Origin: Bacillus sp. AFS059628
GTDB taxonomy: Bacteria > Bacillota > Bacilli > Bacillales > Bacillaceae_G
Direction of reading: 5' to 3'
Length of the DNA stretch: 39,306 bases
Assembly: GCF_002571225.1 (NCBI RefSeq)
Contig: NZ_NVEC01000064.1
Span: forward strand, 15,671-54,976
Below the pieces are notes generated by a model, which made no database searches, was not told the origin of the DNA, and saw nothing but the letters and a program-made list of their open reading frames with translations. Shown in pieces: positions 35,803 through 39,306 of this stretch. Positions within the stretch are counted from its first letter, which is position 1, and each line of letters starts with the position of its first letter. The translations under genes and the position numbers were made by a program.

Positions 35803-36441
35803 ATGGGTACAGAATTTAATGGTTTATTTGATGAGTGGGCTCATACGTACGATTCATTTGTACAAGGCGAAGATATACAATATAAAGAAGTTTTCGCCCA
35901 TTATGAGGATATTCTAGAGGATGTAGTTAACAAGTCATTTGGTAATGTATTAGAATTTGGTGTTGGTACTGGTAATTTAACAAATAAATTATTACTTGCT
36001 GGCCGCACAGTTTACGGTATAGAGCCATCACGTGAAATGCGCATGATTGCAAAAGAGAAATTGCCGCAAGAGTTTTCCATTACAGAAGGTGATTTTCTTT
36101 CATTTGAAGTCCCAAATTCAATTGATACCATAGTAAGCACCTATGCATTTCATCATTTAACAGATGATGAAAAAAATGTAGCAATTGCGAAGTATAGTCA
36201 ATTGCTAAACAAAGGTGGTAAAATAGTGTTTGCTGATACGATATTTGCAGATCAAGATGCATATGATAAAACTGTTGAAACAGCAAAACAAAGAGGTTTT
36301 CATCAGTTAGCAAATGATTTGCAAACGGAATACTATACACGTATTCCAGTCATGCAGTCTATTTTTGAAAACAATGGCTTCCATGTAACGTTTACGAGAT
36401 TAAATCATTTCGTTTGGGTAATGGAGGCAACTAAGCAATAG
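35803..36441 (+). CDS. yrrT: SAM-dependent methyltransferase YrrT
   Basis: A class I methyltransferase of 212 residues, first gene of the methionine-to-cysteine operon. SAM motif I is [12 protein letters not shown], followed by the acidic YGIEPSREM and [10 protein letters not shown] segments. The substrate is not known; the context with mtnN suggests a link with S-adenosylhomocysteine turnover. ATG 35803 follows AAGGGGAA. mtnN follows after 14 bases. Confidence 0.88.
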   Translation: MGTEFNGLFDEWAHTYDSFVQGEDIQYKEVFAHYEDILEDVVNKSFGNVLEFGVGTGNLTNKLLLAGRTVYGIEPSREMRMIAKEKLPQEFSITEGDFLSFEVPNSIDTIVSTYAFHHLTDDEKNVAIAKYSQLLNKGGKIVFADTIFADQDAYDKTVETAKQRGFHQLANDLQTEYYTRIPVMQSIFENNGFHVTFTRLNHFVWVMEATKQ

Positions 36442-36455
36442 AAAGAGGGATTAGA

Positions 36456-37151
36456 TTGAGAATTGCTGTAATTGGAGCAATGGAAGAAGAAGTACGTATT
36501 TTACGTGACAAATTAGAACAAGCAGAGACAGAAACGGTTGCGGGTTGTGAATTTACGAAAGGACAATTAGCAGGACATGAAGTAATCTTGTTAAAGTCTG
36601 GTATTGGTAAAGTAAATGCAGCGATGTCAACGACAATTTTATTAGAAAGATATAAGCCTGAAAAAGTAATTAATACTGGTTCAGCTGGTGGATTCCATCA
36701 TTCTCTAAATGTTGGAGATGTCGTTATTTCAACAGAAGTTCGTCATCATGACGTAGATGTAACAGCATTTAACTATGAGTATGGTCAAGTACCAGGAATG
36801 CCGCCTGGATTCAAGGCTGATGCAGCATTGGTTGCATTGGCTGAGAAATGTATGCAGGCAGAAGAAAATATTCAAGTTGTAAAAGGTATGATTGCAACAG
36901 GCGATTCATTTATGAGTGATCCGAACCGCGTTGCAGCAATTCGTGATAAATTTGAAAATCTTTATGCAGTAGAAATGGAAGCAGCAGCTGTTGCGCAAGT
37001 ATGCCACCAATATGAGGTCCCATTTGTTATTATTCGTGCACTTTCTGATATTGCTGGTAAAGAATCAAATGTTTCATTTGATCAATTTTTAGATCAAGCA
37101 GCTCTTCATTCTACAAACTTTATCGTAAAAGTACTAGAAGAGTTAAAGTAA
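36456..37151 (+). CDS. mtnN: 5'-methylthioadenosine/S-adenosylhomocysteine nucleosidase
   Basis: Cleaves SAH to S-ribosylhomocysteine and MTA to methylthioribose, releasing adenine. It has 231 residues. The nucleosidase signatures are clear: IGAMEEEV at the N-terminus (catalytic Glu region), GSAGG near 76, [11 protein letters not shown] near 171, and ALSDIAG near 195 with the catalytic Asp. The start is TTG 36456 after AGAGGGA, within 14 bases of the yrrT stop. A strong terminator separates it from mccA. Confidence 0.95.
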   Translation: MRIAVIGAMEEEVRILRDKLEQAETETVAGCEFTKGQLAGHEVILLKSGIGKVNAAMSTTILLERYKPEKVINTGSAGGFHHSLNVGDVVISTEVRHHDVDVTAFNYEYGQVPGMPPGFKADAALVALAEKCMQAEENIQVVKGMIATGDSFMSDPNRVAAIRDKFENLYAVEMEAAAVAQVCHQYEVPFVIIRALSDIAGKESNVSFDQFLDQAALHSTNFIVKVLEELK

Positions 37152-37157
37152 TGTAAC

Positions 37158-37205
37158 AAAAAGGCAACTGTCTCATATAAAGAAAATACATACAGTTGCC
37201 TTTTC
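37158..37205 (+). terminator. terminator between mtnN and mccA
   Basis: AAAAGGCAACTGT pairs perfectly with ACAGTTGCCTTTT around an approximately 20-base loop, followed by a T-rich tract. It lies inside what is one operon in B. subtilis and leaves too little room for a separate mccA promoter. Confidence 0.85.
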
Positions 37206-37233
37206 TTTATTGGCAAATAAGGGGGAGAACACG

Positions 37234-38157
37234 ATGAATATATATCGTGGAGTTCATGAGTTAATTGGTCATACACCAATTGTAGAAATTACTCGTTTTT
37301 CACTTCCAGAAGGGGTCCGTTTATTTGCAAAGCTTGAATTTTATAACCCAGGCGGAAGTGTTAAGGATCGGCTAGGAAGAGAATTAATCGAAGATGCGCT
37401 AGAAAAAGGGCTTGTAACCCAGGGTGGAACAATTATTGAACCGACTGCTGGAAATACTGGTATTGGACTGGCACTTGCAGCGTTACAACATGATTTACAC
37501 GTTATCGTTTGTGTACCAGAGAAATTTAGCATTGAAAAACAAGAATTAATGAAAGCACTAGGCGCAACGGTCGTGCATACGCCGACTGAGCAAGGAATGA
37601 CCGGTGCAATTGCAAAAGCAAAAGAGTTAGTAAATGAAATACCGAATTCATACTCTCCAAGTCAGTTTGCGAATGAAGCAAACCCACGTGCATATTTCAA
37701 AACATTAGGTCCTGAACTTTGGTCGGCACTTAACGGAGAGATTAACATATTTGTTGCAGGAGCAGGAACTGGTGGTACATTCATGGGGACTGCATCTTAT
37801 TTGAAAGAAAAAAATATAGATATAAAAACGGTTATTGTCGAACCAGAAGGATCCATTTTAAATGGTGGTAAAGCTGGGCCGCATGAAACAGAAGGGATTG
37901 GCCTTGAATTTATCCCGCCATTTTTGAAAACATCTTATTTTGATGACATTCATACAATTTCTGATCGAAATGCTTTTTTACGAGTGAAGGAATTAGCGCA
38001 AAAAGAAGGACTGCTCGTTGGGAGCTCTTCCGGGGCGGCATTTCATGCAAGTTTACTTGAAGCAGAGAAAGCGGCACCAGGTACAAATATTGTCACGATT
38101 TTTCCTGATAGTAGTGAGCGCTATTTAAGTAAAGACATATACAAAGGATGGGAATAA
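37234..38157 (+). CDS. mccA: O-acetylserine-dependent cystathionine beta-synthase MccA
   Basis: A PLP enzyme joining O-acetylserine and homocysteine to cystathionine (reverse transsulfuration). It has 307 residues, the B. subtilis MccA (YrhA) length. The PLP lysine is K44 in NPGGSVKDR, with TAGNTG phosphate-contact loop at about 77-82 and GSSSGAAFHA near the end. ATG 37234 follows GGGGGAG. The start codon lies in a small hairpin (CACGAT at 37230 with ATCGTG at 37244). The neighbour mccB consumes its product, which supports MccA over CysK. Confidence 0.93.
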   Translation: MNIYRGVHELIGHTPIVEITRFSLPEGVRLFAKLEFYNPGGSVKDRLGRELIEDALEKGLVTQGGTIIEPTAGNTGIGLALAALQHDLHVIVCVPEKFSIEKQELMKALGATVVHTPTEQGMTGAIAKAKELVNEIPNSYSPSQFANEANPRAYFKTLGPELWSALNGEINIFVAGAGTGGTFMGTASYLKEKNIDIKTVIVEPEGSILNGGKAGPHETEGIGLEFIPPFLKTSYFDDIHTISDRNAFLRVKELAQKEGLLVGSSSGAAFHASLLEAEKAAPGTNIVTIFPDSSERYLSKDIYKGWE

Positions 38158-38160
38158 AAA

Positions 38161-39294
38161 ATGAGAGCAAAGACAAAGTTAATTCATGGTATTCGCATAG
38201 GAGAACCTTCAACTGGATCTGTAAATGTACCGATTTATCAAACAAGTACGTACAAACAAGAAGCAGTTGGTAAGCATCAAGGATATGAATATTCACGTAC
38301 AGGCAACCCAACACGTGCAGCTTTAGAAGAAATGATTGCTGTATTAGAAAACGGTCATGCTGGTTTTGCATTTGGTTCAGGAATGGCTGCTATTACAGCT
38401 ACAATTATGTTGTTCTCAAAAGGTGATCATGTTATTTTAACAGATGATGTGTATGGTGGAACGTACCGCGTTATCACAAAAGTATTAAACCGCTTCGGTA
38501 TTGAGCATACATTTGTAGATACAACAAAATTAGAGGAAGTTGAAGAAGCAATCCGTCCAAATACGAAAGCGATTTATGTGGAAACACCAACGAACCCGTT
38601 ACTGAAAATTACTGATATAAAGAAAATATCTACTCTTGCTAAAGAGAAAGATTTATTAACAATTATTGATAACACATTCATGACGCCATATTGGCAGTCG
38701 CCGATTTCTTTAGGAGCAGATATTGTACTTCATAGTGCAACGAAGTATTTAGGAGGTCATAGTGACGTAGTTGCAGGTTTAGTAGTTGTAAATAGCCCGC
38801 AATTAGCAGAAGACCTTCACTTTGTACAAAATTCAACGGGAGGCATTCTTGGCCCACAAGATAGCTTCTTGCTACTTCGTGGTTTAAAAACATTAGGAAT
38901 TCGAATGGAAGAGCATGAAACGAATTCACGCGCTATTGCGGAGTTTTTAAATAACCATCCAAAAGTAAATAAAGTATATTACCCAGGCCTTGAGTCACAT
39001 CAAAACCATGAACTTGCAACAGAACAAGCAAATGGATTTGGTGCTATTATCTCATTTGATGTAGATAGCGAAGAAACATTAAATAAAGTACTTGAGAAAT
39101 TACAATACTTTACACTTGCTGAAAGTTTAGGAGCAGTAGAAAGTTTAATTTCTATCCCATCTCAAATGACACATGCATCAATCCCAGCAGATCGTCGCAA
39201 AGAATTAGGAATTACAGATACATTAATTCGAATTTCTGTCGGTATTGAAGACGGGGAAGATTTAATTGAAGATTTAGCACAAGCGTTATCATAA
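38161..39294 (+). CDS. mccB: cystathionine gamma-lyase/homocysteine gamma-lyase MccB
   Basis: A PLP enzyme of the Cys/Met metabolism family that splits cystathionine to cysteine, 2-oxobutyrate and ammonia; B. subtilis MccB (YrhB) also degrades homocysteine. It has 377 residues. PLP lysine K195 lies in HSATKYLGGHSD; YSRTGNPTR (44-52) and FGSGMAA (71-77) are the other family motifs. It starts three bases after mccA, so translation is probably coupled. The coding frame ends 12 bases before the window edge, so what follows is not visible. Confidence 0.95.
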   Translation: MRAKTKLIHGIRIGEPSTGSVNVPIYQTSTYKQEAVGKHQGYEYSRTGNPTRAALEEMIAVLENGHAGFAFGSGMAAITATIMLFSKGDHVILTDDVYGGTYRVITKVLNRFGIEHTFVDTTKLEEVEEAIRPNTKAIYVETPTNPLLKITDIKKISTLAKEKDLLTIIDNTFMTPYWQSPISLGADIVLHSATKYLGGHSDVVAGLVVVNSPQLAEDLHFVQNSTGGILGPQDSFLLLRGLKTLGIRMEEHETNSRAIAEFLNNHPKVNKVYYPGLESHQNHELATEQANGFGAIISFDVDSEETLNKVLEKLQYFTLAESLGAVESLISIPSQMTHASIPADRRKELGITDTLIRISVGIEDGEDLIEDLAQALS

Positions 39295-39306
39295 TAAAAA
39301 TGCACT

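Noticed and set aside
35451-37233. S-box (SAM) riboswitch before yrrT or mccA
   Set aside because: The genes concern SAM by-products, but the space before each start is short and shows no S-box core; control by CymR is more likely.

Overview
The window is an uninterrupted stretch of a low-GC Firmicutes chromosome, almost certainly a member of the Bacillus cereus group. Protein sequences and gene order follow the Bacillus subtilis recJ-apt-relA to mccA-mccB segment closely. Features not expected in B. subtilis point to the cereus group: an RsfA-type regulator beside rarA, a 58-residue sigma-region-4-like protein in place of the yrvJ amidase, no glnQHMP block between recD2 and alaS, and 154-bp intergenic repeats. 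I see no rRNA, tRNA, prophage, insertion sequence or CRISPR array, and every main gene is intact.

Layout. 1-4040: cation efflux protein, recJ, apt. 4088-7199: relA-dtd, then a small HTH-like protein. 7205-10659: a His T-box leader controlling hisS-aspS. 10662-10994: two 154-bp repeats in tandem plus a stub. 11114-14291: tcdA facing an rsfA-like/rarA pair on the minus strand. 14456-17354: cymR-iscS(yrvO)-mnmA. 17395-21017: TPR protein yrrB, recD2, a zinc ribbon and a DUF3918-like microprotein. 21015-22854: AI-2E family permease yrrI flanked by two small minus-strand genes. 23032-25975: an Ala T-box leader and alaS. 25966-28358: yrzL-ruvX-yrzB and mltG. 28516-32049: trmR-trhP1-trhP2-udk. 32066-35453: a hairpin-rich leader, greA, pbpI, yrrS. 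35451-39294: yrzA (minus), then yrrT-mtnN-mccA-mccB.

How the genes fit together. Translation and tRNA quality dominate: three aminoacyl-tRNA synthetases (two under T-box control), Dtd proofreading, TcdA (ct6A37), YrvO with MnmA (s2U34) and TrhP1/TrhP2 with TrmR (mo5U34). Two different wobble-uridine pathways are therefore close neighbours. Sulfur flow is a second theme: CymR, the cysteine-metabolism repressor, lies about 20 kb from yrrT-mtnN-mccA-mccB, the reverse transsulfuration operon it controls in B. subtilis. A third theme is DNA repair and stress: RecJ, RarA, RecD2, RuvX and RelA.

This is mainly core genome. The best candidates for something undescribed are non-coding: the multi-hairpin leader ahead of greA with competing structures, the tandem 154-bp hairpin elements, inverted repeats that enclose the recJ and rsfA translation starts, and a terminator-like hairpin directly before pbpI. 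Start codons were reset from the longest open frame wherever a ribosome binding site or promoter required it: recJ, the 58-residue gene, hisS, rsfA, rarA, mnmA, yrrB, yrrI, yrzL, yrzB, greA, yrrT and mccA.
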